A stretch of DNA of 64,000 nucleotides from Cyrtodaria siliqua (taxonomy: Eukaryota; Mollusca; Bivalvia; Adapedonta; Hiatellidae), in contig JAWPHD010008267.1 of NCBI GenBank assembly GCA_037043455.1, positions 1-64,000 on the forward strand, written 5' to 3'. A program made the position numbers and the translations under genes. Positions within the stretch are counted from its first letter, which is position 1, and each line of letters opens with the position of its first letter. Shown piece by piece: positions 34,116 to 44,793 of the stretch. The notes below the pieces were generated by a model. That model searched no databases, was not told the origin of the DNA, and saw nothing but the letters and a program-made list of their open reading frames with translations.

Positions 34116-35724
34116 CTATCATAATGTAAAGAAAAAAAGCATACCGATTACATATATAACATACAATAAATACAAACGAAGTGTAATACATCAAGTTTCA
34201 AAACAACACAGTACCGCAACACCTGCACAATTTAACCCATTATATATTACCCATTTGAATAATAATTTCAGGCAAGAGCCTTTCCAGTTTGAAAAAAGCA
34301 CGAACTTTACCTTTGTTCGACAAAAGCTGCAACACAGCAAAACATGCTGACTAACGTATATTGCATTAAACAGTAGCGGATATATAAGAGAGGTGGTTGT
34401 GTGGTGTGGTGTTGAAGGGAGACAATGATCTGGGCTCTCTTTGATGATTTGAAATAAATCAAGAGCAATGGGCTGAGAGCTTTTTTGCAGGTTGCTAATC
34501 AGATCTACAGATAAGCTTTTTGATCAATTGGGTATTAACCCATCGGTATTTATTTAATTGGGTATTCCATGATTTCAACTGGGTAAAATAAAACAATAAA
34601 AAGTTGCGACATTGTTTTGGGGTGGCATTCCACTAATAAATCTAATAAATCAACTTCTTTTACAATAGGCTTTATACAAGGTGACTGGGTGGCCCTTCAT
34701 TAACCCATATATTGCTCAGGTTGCATTGGTTGTTTTGTTATTAGACAACTGCGATTACTTTATTGATACATGCTTTTTATTTTAATTGGGTATTTTGACA
34801 TTTTTAATTGGGTATTTAAGCATATACCCTGCTTATCTGAAGCTCTGGCTTAATTGATTTTTAAAGGACATCATTTCTCCCTGAAAATCAATAAGTTAAA
34901 TGGCTGAAAGCCTATTTCTCTGTTCTCAATTATTGTATGAAGACACCCTAATCCCAAATCCTGGATCTGCGCATGATTTAGATTCGTGTTGTCCAATCCA
35001 CTTGTCGTTACTTTAGAGGGATAATTACGTTGACACTCTTTACAGTTTTATTGTAGATAACATGACTTGAGTTACAGAAATAGAATAGCAATATTAGGAT
35101 CAAGTTAAGTGGCAGAAATTATAAACCTGTGGCAACGTTTTAGCTGATAACATTGTCCCGGACTGAACAAAGGAGCGACCAACAATACGCGGATGTTACT
35201 ATTTTTGTCACAGTGCTGAATAAAGAATATTTTCAAAAAATTGGGTCTTTCATAAGTTTCTTATATCATTTGATTTGCATTGAACTTTTATATAAATGAA
35301 GCCAATGCACATTTTCGTTTTAGTACTTGTGCTATTCTATCAGTCGATTTCTGATTAAATTTAGACGCCTAGGCCATACTTAAAATTAAGTTTGTTTGCC
35401 CGAACGCGACTGATCCATAAAATCGGCCTGACTAAAAGATGATTATTATTATTTTCGTTGTAAAATAACCAGATAGAGTTTCCTCTTCATCTTTATTATT
35501 AATTTGGTTTACCATTTGTTTTAGATAGGAACTTTATGTACAAAGTTAATATGTTCAACATTGCACTACAAACCCTGACCCAGAATACTAAAATCATCTT
35601 TAATAAGTACAACAATTAGTGCCCCAAACAAACAATTAAAACTTAAACGTCATTCACAAAATAATCTGAAATACATGGTAGGAAAAAAGAAGAAGAATTC
35701 TCCCACTTACCTACCAATTAGCTT
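34116..35724. other. Unannotated spacer with scattered ATTGGGTATT motif
   Basis: The string AATTGGGTATT occurs about four times between 34525 and 34815. Otherwise no gene or known repeat. Confidence 0.45.
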
Positions 35725-36247
35725 CAGTCACCCGGTCCGCTTCTGATTTATTCGTTGCGCTATGCTACACGGATCCAGAACCAGGGTACGGTGTCTTGTT
35801 AGGGCCTTCTTACCATCGCATCTTACCATCGAGCATCGCATCTTACTATCGAGCATCGCATCTTACTATCGACCATTGCATCTTACCATCGCTTCTTACC
35901 ATCGACCATCGCATCTGACCATCGACCATGCGATGGTAAGATGGCCCTAACAGTACACCGTAACAGGGCCTGGGGAAAATAAGATGTTTGAAATCGCCTC
36001 AACGTTTTGGGCGATTTTTTTCGAGATTTTGAGAGATTCAACGAGACTTTCAAAAACATGTTATTTTAAGTTAATTGAATAATAGTTTCTTACTTTTAAC
36101 TTATTAGAAGCAGCAAGTGATGTTAAAAAGTTTAACTGATGCATCAATAATTGATTTATAACATGACGTCACGCAAACGTCGACTTCATGTGCATGAAAA
36201 AAACGCGCGAATAAATTGTGCTAATCGCTAGTGGGCGCTTTAATTGC
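35725..36247 (+). repeat. Dispersed repeat R2, copy 2 (filled site)
   Basis: Matches 19226-19582 on both sides of a 176-bp insertion at 35787-35962. Conserved strings include GCTACACGGATCCAGAACCA, GGGCCTGGGGAAAATA, TTTTGGGCGATTTTT, GCGCGAATAAATTGTG and GCTAGTGGGCGCTTTAATT. Confidence 0.85.
35787..35962. mobile_element. MITE with internal 20-bp tandem repeats
   Basis: Terminal inverted repeats of about 33 bp (TACGGTGTCTTGTTAGGGCC left; GGCCCTAACAGTACACCGTA right) with two or three mismatches. The interior is a short tandem array of CATCTTACCATCGAGCATCG-like units that extends the inner end of the terminal repeat. CAGGG lies immediately left (35782-35786) and again at 35964-35968; the empty site in R2 copy 1 has one CAGGG, so this is probably a 5-bp target duplication. 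Confidence 0.8.
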
Positions 36248-36523
36248 CCCCATTCTACCCATTCAATCTTTATTTCCTCATCATACAATTTTCACTAGAG
36301 TATTGATACATATAAGATCTTTACACGTTTTGGCAGCAGTCCAATATCTGTTTGATATGGTGTCTGCATATATACTTTTAAAAAGACAGAAATCGTCATC
36401 TCTTTGCATTGTGTTTGTCACTAACATCCGCTCTGTATGTATAATAGCAGTTTAAATATTCGTTTCCATGAATATTTGGATGGAAACTTATTTGTTATAA
36501 TGAACTGTTCTAAGAAAATGGGT

Positions 36524-36695
36524 AATAAATACTGATAAAGGTGATCCTTTGGGAGAAACAAACACAATTAAGAGAATAAAGCAGCAGACTCGGTTTTATT
36601 GAGTCTGTTCATGAGAAGTAAGGAAAGAAGCAACACCTCCCACGCCCCCTAGCACCGGCTTAAGCGGTATTCTACTTCAAAGCCACCTATATTTC
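36524..36695 (-). repeat. Dispersed repeat R4, copy A (unexpanded)
   Basis: Reverse complement of the unit seen at 56803-57021 and 57073-58835. It carries AATAAAGCAGCAGACTCGGT, GAACAGACTCAAT (as complement) and AGCACCGGCTTAAGCGGTAT. It contains a single copy of the motif (AACACAATTAAGAGAAT on plus) that is amplified in the 57-59 kb minisatellite. Confidence 0.75.
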
Positions 36696-36744
36696 GTTAG
36701 AATATGATAAATTCTGGAATGAATCCAAGTTGTTTCGTATTGTA

Positions 36745-37555
36745 ATTGTTCTTAAATTAAAACAGTCGTCTAAGGAATATTTGTTTCGATAGATTATCTT
36801 CATTCATGTTACACAACTTTTCAAGAAAATTTAATTTTCGTTTTTCTATTTCCGTAGTTATTGGATGAATCCCCACAAGGCTTTCTACCATTAATAGTCG
36901 TGTTTGTAGAGGCAGTTTTTGAATGACTTTAAAGCAACGGTGTTGGAATACATTTATATTTAGTAGGTCATTCTTAGTCATGTTAGACCATGTCTCAAAC
37001 CCATACAGAGCCGATGGAAGAACGACCTTTTTGAATAGGGTTACAGCTGTTATAGGGTTTAATGCGTTTCGCTTTGGACCAAACCCAACGATGGAGTAAA
37101 ACGAGTTGCGACCTTTTCTACATGCTCTTTCAATTTTTGGTTTGCAATTCATATGCCTTGAAATCGGTATTCCTACGTGTTCGTGACAATCAACTGTTTT
37201 TAATTGACTGTTTCCCATGTAAAACTTGTTGCTACTGTTACATTTTTGAGTTAGCAATGGTTATTACAACTGTCTTGGAGGTATTAACTTTACATTTTCA
37301 AGCATCATACTCATTGAGTAAGTTAAGCATTTTCTGTAGATTTTGCGGAGATATTGCAATTAACGCTATATCGTCAGCTAGAGTATTCTTTCCAGAATAT
37401 GTGATATAGACATAGTTACCGAACTTGTGTTTTTCGAAACATTTAAGTAGATCGTTTATATATACAAAATATAAAAAAGAGCTAAGAACGCCCCCTTGGC
37501 GTACACCTCTTTTGATTTGAAATTGGTGCGAGTTTACTTCATTGATTTTATACAT
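36745..37555 (-). pseudogene. Decayed non-LTR retrotransposon (LINE) reverse transcriptase
   Basis: On the minus strand the coding remnant runs from 37555 to 36757. The first part (37555-37298) has the reverse transcriptase signatures RGVRQGGVLSS and ADDIALIA (catalytic Asp pair, in place of the usual YADD). The reading then meets a TGA stop after LNEYDA and, within about 60 bp, shifts frame. The second part (37257-36757) has the downstream region, including VVLPSALYGFETW, INVFQHRCFKVI and LPLQTRLLMVESL. It is truncated 5' of the catalytic domain exactly where the 16-bp satellite begins. Endonuclease and N-terminal regions are absent. Clade not assigned. Confidence 0.85.
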
Positions 37556-39710
37556 TATAAAGACAATACACTATAAAGACTATACATTATAAAGACTACA
37601 CACCATAAGGACTATACATTATAAAGACTATACACCATAAGGACTATACATTATAAAGACTATACACTATACAGAATATACATTATAAAGACTTTACACT
37701 ATACAGACTATACAATGTAAAGACTATACACTATAAATACTATACATTATAAAGACTATACACTGTAAAGAATATACATTATAAAGACTATACACCATAA
37801 ATACTATACATTATAAATACTTTACACTATACAGACTATACACTGTAAAGACTATACACTATAAAGAATATACACCATAAATACTATACATTATAAAGAC
37901 TTTACACTATAAATACTATACATTATAAAGACTATACATTATAAAAAATATACACCATAAATACTATACACCATAAATACTATACATTATAAAGACAATA
38001 CACTATAAACACTATACATTATAAAGACTATACATTATAAAGACTATAAACTATAAAGACTAAACATTATAAAGACTAAACATTATAAAGACTTTACACC
38101 ATAAATACTATACACCATAAATACTATACATTATAAAGACTATACACTATAAACACTATACATTATAAAGACTATACATTATAAAGACTTTACACTATAC
38201 AGACTATACACTATACAGACTATACATTATAAAGACTAAACATGATAAAGACTATACACTATAAAGACTAAACATTATAAAGACTATACACTATAAAGAC
38301 TTTACATTATACAGACTATACACCATAAAGACTATACATTATAAAGGCTAAACAGTATAAAGACTATACACTATAAAGACTAAACATTATAAAGACTATA
38401 CATTATAAATACTATACATTATAAAGACTATACACTTTAAAGACTATACATTATAAAGACTATACATTATAAAGACTTTACAATATACAGACTATACACT
38501 ATACAGACTATACATTATAAAGACTAAACATTATAAAGACTATACACTATAAAGACTAAACATTATAAAGACTATACATTATAAATAATATACACCATAA
38601 ATACTATACACCATAAAGACTATACATTATAAAGACTATACACTATAAAGAATAAACATTATAAAGACTATACATTATAAATACTATACACCATAAATAC
38701 TATACATTATAAAGACTATACACTATAAACACTATACATTATAAAGACTTTACACTATACAGACTATACACTATAAAGACTATACATTATAAAGACTAAA
38801 CATTATAAAGACTATACACTATAAAGACTAAACATTATAAAGACTATACACTATAAAGACTTTACACTATACAGACTATTCACCATAAAGACTATACATT
38901 ATAAAGGCTAAACATTATAAAAACTATACACTATAAAGACTAAACATTATAAAGACTATACACTATAAAGACTTTACACTATACAGACTATACACTATAA
39001 AGACTATACACTATAAAGTATATACACTATATCTACTATACACTATACATACTATACACTAAAAAGAATATACACTATAAAGACTATACATTATAAAGAC
39101 TTTACACTATAAAGACTTTACACCATAAATAATATACACCATAACGACTATACACTATAAAGACTATACACTATAAAGACTATACATTATAAAGAATATA
39201 CGCTATAAAGACTATACACCATAAAGACTATACATTATAAAGAATATACGCTATAAAGACTATACACAATACAGACTTTACACCATAAATAATATACACC
39301 ATAACGACCATACACTATAAAGACTATACACTATAAAGACTATACACTATAAAGACTATACATTATAAAGAATATACGCTATAAAGACTATACACCATAA
39401 AGACTATACATTATAAAGATTATACACTATAAAGAATATACATTACACTATAAAGAATATACATTATAAAGACTATATACTATAAAGGCTATACATTATA
39501 CAGACTTTACACCATAAATAATATACACCATAACGACTATACATTATAAAGAATATACGCTATAAAGACTATACACCATAAAGACTATACACCATAAAGT
39601 AAAGTCTATACATTATAAAGTCTATACACTAAAGAATATACACTATAAAGAGTATACACTATAAAGAATATACATTATAAAGACTATATACTATACAGAC
39701 TAAACAATAT
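37548..39710. repeat. 16-bp satellite array, left part
   Basis: About 135 tandem copies of a unit close to TATACATTATAAAGAC with variation (CACT/CATT/CACC; AAAG/AATA/ACAG). Units of several kinds alternate, giving higher-order patterns. A locally inverted stretch (GTCTATACATTATAAAGTCT) occurs near 39605. The array continues at 50489-51255 after the LTR element and is therefore one array of about 2.9 kb split by the insertion. Confidence 0.95.
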
Positions 39711-40831
39711 TGTAAGAATCACTATTTATCAAATTGTTACTTGCTCAACATTTTACAATTCACGCTATTTTATTCATAATAACTAATTCACATAAACTCA
39801 AAACAGATTTACTTACATGTGCTTGCTGCTTAATAATTCATAGATGCTAGCTATGTGACATTGTATCTCAATTGTACTAAGAAATCGGAGATCATTTGGT
39901 TTTGTGAGTTGCAATTTTGACAGCTGTCCGCCATTTTTGATTCCAGTTTCTGTCACCGGTCAAGGCACGGATGTAAAATTCTACCCCATAAATTAATCCC
40001 ATGTTATTGGCACAGAACAGACAAACTCTTATTATCATGAACTTTCATAGATATTATATTAAACAATGTTTATTATCTTAACTTTTACGCATTCTTTGAA
40101 ATAATACTGTCAACCTTGACAAACGCTTACGTCACTGTCATCGTCTGAATTTCCGTCGACTGGAATTGTTTAACTTACTCAAACTATAGTTTTAAAGTCT
40201 TTACCTGATAAAGTTGGGTATCAGCATGTTCGACTCTGTAGTAGGAATCTATTGATGTATATAGTATTTGTCATAGTTATATATTTATTGTATATTTGTT
40301 GAGAAACTATTGTCCAGTGCTAGCGGAGGACCGGTGAGCAGGTGCTCCCAGCCCGGCTTGACTGGATCACCGGTTGCAATACGATTGGCTACCTGCGATC
40401 CTGGTCACAGACGATTGGTTGAGACTGTTCACCGGGCTTTCCTGGCACTGATTCATTGGTTATTCTTGTCACGTGTTACTACGCAGCCTCTATATATAGC
40501 TGGAAAACAACTATTAGACATCTCCATCGTCAGTACGAATATTTGTACCGGTACCAGTCCGGTCAAAGTCTGGTTGCCCGGTAACATATAAACAAATAGG
40601 CCTGACATACATAGATCCGTTTCCACAGCTAACTTAAGTAAGCAAACAAGTTTAAGATTTATTGCTTTAATAGTCGTCCTAGTTTAGCTATATGAGAGGC
40701 TCGCGATTAATATAAGAACGGTATTTTCGGTTATTCCATAAATATCACATAATTTACTTATTAAAATAAGTGTTAAACAAAATCCTTCGGCTTTATCTCT
40801 GTTATTTAAAACCTGTGTGAGGGTTGTTACA
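39711..40831 (+). repeat. 5' LTR
   Basis: Begins TGTAAG and ends GTTACA, a short inverted repeat with the canonical TG...CA ends. Identical in length to the 3' LTR. It contains the promoter elements listed separately and a possible polyadenylation signal, ATTAAA (40760-40765), followed by a GT-rich stretch at 40813-40829. Confidence 0.97.
40384..40498 (+). promoter_or_regulatory. LTR promoter: three inverted CCAAT boxes, E box and TATA box
   Basis: ATTGG (inverted CCAAT) occurs at 40384-40388, 40414-40418 and 40455-40459, CACGTG at 40470-40475, and TATATATA at 40491-40498. The order is that of a polymerase II promoter, placing the transcription start near 40520-40530 by usual TATA spacing. 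All elements are preserved in the 3' LTR (TATA at 50148-50155). The start site itself is inferred. Confidence 0.7.
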
Positions 40832-40835
40832 GTTT

Positions 40836-40854
40836 TGGTGTCAGAAGAGTGGGA
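40836..40854 (+). other. Primer binding site, tRNA-Leu type
   Basis: TGGTGTCAGAAGAGTGGGA begins four bases after the LTR. It matches the complement of a typical metazoan tRNA-Leu 3' end (TGGTGTCAGAAGTGGGA) except for two extra bases (AG). The 3'-most 12 bases, which matter most for priming, are intact. Confidence 0.75.
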
Positions 40855-40968
40855 TGTTATTTCTACATAACATCTAGAACCCACCCTAGGAAACTACAAG
40901 GAGTTCGCCAAGGAGTAGTTGTAGCACTAAATCTCTTCACACTCAGTACAGTAAATCTATTTTCAAAC

Positions 40969-42093
40969 ATGTCTATACGTGAAGATTCGGAAGTCCAATT
41001 TCGAGTGATTGACGAGGACAACATGAGCATCTGTTCTGACGACCGAGATCAAAGTATGGCCAATGTTGTTGATCAACTGTCGAGAGACCAGAGTTCCCGA
41101 CATAGCGAAAGGAGAAGCCCAGTTCTCAATTTACAAGATGGATATCAAAACCAAGCCAACTTGTCAGTAGACCAGGTTTCCCCACACAGCCAAAGGAGAA
41201 GCCCAGTTCCCCATGTACAACAAAGGCCATCCCCTAGCCCAAGTCATAGTTATAACAACCATAGATCACCAAGCCCTAGACATGTTAATTACAGAGACCA
41301 TGTAAACATGCACAGAGGTCCCTCGAATAATACCAGATACCAAAGTCCAAATAGTCATAGGCAGCATCCTGACCATAACCAGAGCAGTCTATTCCCACCA
41401 ATGGAGCCATATGATAGGACCTATCAAAGAGACCCTATACCGGTAGATAAAGTCCATCAACTCCAAGAACCAAATCTGACTAGAGCCCCACATAGTCAGT
41501 TTCCACATATGAAACCAGAGTCTTATTCTGGCAGTATCAACTGGGAAGAATACCAATCCCATTTTGAAGATTGCGCGGAATTATCAAAATGGAGTAGCCG
41601 CAGTAAAGTATTGTTCTTGGCTGCCAGTCTCCGAGGACCTGCGCGTACCTACTATATGAGCCTTGAAAGCGAAGAGCAACGTGATTACCACACGTTAGTT
41701 TCCAAAATGAGACAAAGATTTGGGGGAAGTAGGCACTCAAGCAAGTGGCTTTCCCAACTAGAAAACAGACAACGGTAGTCTGGCGAAAGCATAATTGCCT
41801 TAGGAGATGATTTTCGCCAGCTAGCCAATAAGGCATATCCATCTCTGGATACTGCAGCAAGGGAAACCATTGCCCTGAACCAACTTTACAAGTTGATTCC
41901 CTTAGACATGAAATGCCGCTGCGTTGACCATCACTGCAGGACCATCCACAATGCAGTTGAGGTTATTGACCGGTATGAATCCATCCTTGGAGAGTCAGGA
42001 ACAGACCGGAAGAGAAACAACCTGCGTTCTATTGAAGTCGATACGAACATACCATCCATGCTCAAAAAGCTTGACTCCCGCCTGGAGAAGTAA
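40969..42093 (+). pseudogene. gag: gag, interrupted by an in-frame stop
   Basis: Structural protein of the LTR element. I chose the ATG at 40969 (AACATGT context); an upstream in-frame ATG at 40849 overlaps the primer site. The N-terminal third is hydrophilic and rich in Ser, Arg, Pro, His and Gln, with a duplicated motif (HSERRSPV and HSQRRSPV). The capsid-like region follows: MKPESYSGSINWEEYQSHFE through SLRGPARTYY. A TAG at 41776-41778 stops it after residue 269, but the same frame continues with clear Gag sequence (SGESIIALGDDFRQL, then CRTIHNAVEVIDRYE) to a TAA at 42091-42093. No frameshift is present. The CCHC knuckle usually found at the Gag end lies beyond that second stop, in the next ORF. 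Confidence 0.85.
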
Positions 42094-42099
42094 GAAAGC

Positions 42100-44793
42100 A
42101 TGTCACTTGCCCGCCAAAATTCATTTCAACCACGTGGTCCAATTAATGACCGCAACAAATCCAGAAACTGCTTTCTGTGTAACGCCCCTGACCATTTTTA
42201 CAGGAATTGCCCACAGAAACAAGCCCATCCAAATAGCCAATGGGGTAATAAGTTCATACCTCGTCTCAATGACTGCCAAACAATTAACAATCAACATGTT
42301 AATCGCCAAGCTGTGAACCACCAACCTAACACAACAGCATTCGGGAAACGAGAACATGTCGACTCAGTAGGCCATGAGTCGACAAATGCTACTGTTAATG
42401 TAGAACGGCCTATTCCACTATCAAAAGATTCAGTAAGAACCGGTCATATAGGTGACACAAACTCTGGTTGGGACAATGGGTTTTATACCAAAGGTGAACT
42501 TTTCAATCTCCCTGTAGAATTCTTAGTAGACAATGGGTCCACCACATCTATTCTGTCATACACTATGTACAATAATATTCAGAGTGACATTAAACCCACC
42601 CTAATCCCAGTTCAATCTACAGTTCATGACGCAAGTGGTAATAAAATAAAGACTTATGGAAGCATGACAATTAACATTATTTTAGGAGGGCATGAATTTG
42701 AACAAAGTGTTATGGTGTGTGATGTGAAGCAAGATGGTATCATTGGGCAAGACTTTCTATTAAAATATGCTGAACACATCAGTTATAAACATGGCAAAAT
42801 TATAACTAGCTTTAACGAAATAAATTGCTGGGTTGGAAATGAATCCGACATGTCCTGTAGGGTACTCGTAAGGCATACAACAATTATACCTTCAAACTGT
42901 GCAGCATGGCTCCCTGTAGAAATACCCGGAGCAGAACATTTGTCCCAAACTTGTTATATTGAGCCAAAAGTCATTTCAGATGATAACTACTCGATGATTC
43001 CTGGTATCATGAATACGTCGCAGTCAGAAAAATTAGTAAATGTTTTCAATTGTTCAGATAAACCTGTAACATTGTATGCAGAACAATCACTTGGTACATG
43101 CGAGTCCTATCAAGATATGGAAACATCAACACATCGTGTTGCTGTAACAAATGAAGTTTTAAGCCAAAGTTGTCAGAGTGAACTACCAGAACATCTTCAT
43201 GACCTCTGGAAAAGAAGTTCAGTTCACTTATCTGAGCCCGAGAGCAAGCAACTGGCTGAGCTGTTGACAAAATACAAAAGTATCTTTGCACAATCCTCAG
43301 GTGACCTGGGCCATTGCAATAGAGTTCAGCACAGAATGCATACTGGTACTGCAATACCAGTTAGACTGCCCATCGGAAAACGTGATGTAGAACAACAACA
43401 CGTTCTGGAAATGCTTGATAAAGGTGTCATAGAACCATCAAATAGTGCCTGGAGCTCACCTGTTGTCATGGTCACAAAAAAGGATGGCTCCATCCGATTC
43501 TGTGTAGACTACAGAGTTTTGAATGACTTAACTGTCAAAGATGCCTATCCTATTCCCAGGGTAGATGAATGCCTCGACGCACTTTCCGGTTCGAAGTGGT
43601 ATAGCTCGATGGACCTTAATTCTGGATTCAGGCAGGTCGGAATGGCACCCGAGGACCGTCAAAAGACCAGTTTTGCAACAAGTTTGGGTCTTTTCCAATG
43701 GACTGTTATGCCATTTGGCTTAGCAAACAGCCCATCTACATTTGAGCGCCTAATGGAACATGTGTTGCGAGGACTTCAGTGGATCGAGTTACTCCTATAT
43801 ATGGATGACATAATTTCTCCAAGTAAATCTGTCGATGAAGGTCTGCAACGGCTTACACGAATCTTCGACAGGTTGCTTGAAGCCAATTTGAGACTGAAGC
43901 CATCGAAATGTGCCTTCTTCCAAGTAGAAGCCAAGTTCTTGGGACATGTTGTTTCTGAGCAAGGTGTTGCCACCGATCCCGAAAAGATTTCCTCCGTAAG
44001 AGATTGGCCAATCCCTCACACAGCCAAGCAAACAAGAAGTTTCCTTGGTCTTTGCTCCTATTACCGACGCTTTGTCAAAGGTTTTGCTAAGATTGCAAAA
44101 CCACTCCATAAGCTTTGCGACAAAGGTGCCAAGTTTGTGTGGACCGATGAGTGTCAACTGGCCTTTGACCAATTAAAGACAGCACTGACAACCTCCCCCA
44201 TTCTGGCCTACCCATTACCAGGGATCCCATTCGTACTGGATACCGATGCTAGCGATAAAGCAGTTGGTGCTGTCCTCTCTCAAGTGCAAGATGATCAAGA
44301 GAGAGTTATTGCTTATATGAGCAAAACTCTCAACAAACACGAGACATCATACTGCACTACCAGGAAAGAACTACTTGCAGTGATCCTTGCCCTGAGAACA
44401 TTCCACTCTTACCTGTATGGCCAGTCCACTCTTGTTAGGACAGACAATGCGGCAGTCAGCTGGTTAAAACAATTAAAGAAACCATCAGGACAAATCGCTC
44501 GCTGGATCCAAGAGATTGAGACATATAGTTTGACTGTTGTACATCGCCCAGGTCTGAAACACTCCAATGCTGATGCTCTCTCTAGGCGACCATGCCGAGT
44601 GTGCGAAAGACAAGAGAGACTCAACGATGAAATCGGGAGCGATTCAGATGATGAGGATGGTCGACCTCAACCGGGTAAACTTCTGCCTATAGTGTCTGAA
44701 AATGTTTCATCACTACCAGGTGGAAAAGAAGACACTGTTCGAGTAACTACGTCTTCTAACTCGACACAAGATTTGTTTCTCATTGACGGTTAG
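42100..44793 (+). CDS. pol: pol part 1: zinc knuckle, protease, reverse transcriptase, RNase H
   Basis: An 897-codon ORF in the same frame as gag, starting seven bases after gag's second stop. Order of parts: CCHC zinc knuckle C24-X2-C27-X4-H32-X4-C37; retropepsin-like protease with LVDNGS (D144, Asn where Ser/Thr is usual) and a second motif IIGQD (214-218); reverse transcriptase with first catalytic Asp D505 (SSMDLNSGFRQV) and YMDD at 567-570; RNase H with LDTDAS (D714) and RTDNAAVSWL. A hydrophilic acidic linker follows. The ORF ends at TAG 44791-44793, between RNase H and integrase; the frame then carries on into integrase. It normally acts in virus-like particles to copy element RNA into DNA. 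The ATG may be only the first Met after a disabling stop rather than a true start. Confidence 0.9.
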   Translation: MSLARQNSFQPRGPINDRNKSRNCFLCNAPDHFYRNCPQKQAHPNSQWGNKFIPRLNDCQTINNQHVNRQAVNHQPNTTAFGKREHVDSVGHESTNATVNVERPIPLSKDSVRTGHIGDTNSGWDNGFYTKGELFNLPVEFLVDNGSTTSILSYTMYNNIQSDIKPTLIPVQSTVHDASGNKIKTYGSMTINIILGGHEFEQSVMVCDVKQDGIIGQDFLLKYAEHISYKHGKIITSFNEINCWVGNESDMSCRVLVRHTTIIPSNCAAWLPVEIPGAEHLSQTCYIEPKVISDDNYSMIPGIMNTSQSEKLVNVFNCSDKPVTLYAEQSLGTCESYQDMETSTHRVAVTNEVLSQSCQSELPEHLHDLWKRSSVHLSEPESKQLAELLTKYKSIFAQSSGDLGHCNRVQHRMHTGTAIPVRLPIGKRDVEQQHVLEMLDKGVIEPSNSAWSSPVVMVTKKDGSIRFCVDYRVLNDLTVKDAYPIPRVDECLDALSGSKWYSSMDLNSGFRQVGMAPEDRQKTSFATSLGLFQWTVMPFGLANSPSTFERLMEHVLRGLQWIELLLYMDDIISPSKSVDEGLQRLTRIFDRLLEANLRLKPSKCAFFQVEAKFLGHVVSEQGVATDPEKISSVRDWPIPHTAKQTRSFLGLCSYYRRFVKGFAKIAKPLHKLCDKGAKFVWTDECQLAFDQLKTALTTSPILAYPLPGIPFVLDTDASDKAVGAVLSQVQDDQERVIAYMSKTLNKHETSYCTTRKELLAVILALRTFHSYLYGQSTLVRTDNAAVSWLKQLKKPSGQIARWIQEIETYSLTVVHRPGLKHSNADALSRRPCRVCERQERLNDEIGSDSDDEDGRPQPGKLLPIVSENVSSLPGGKEDTVRVTTSSNSTQDLFLIDG

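Noticed and set aside
41776..41778. Programmed readthrough of the TAG within gag
   Set aside because: It falls inside the capsid-like domain and is not followed by a readthrough context I recognise; a nonsense mutation is simpler.
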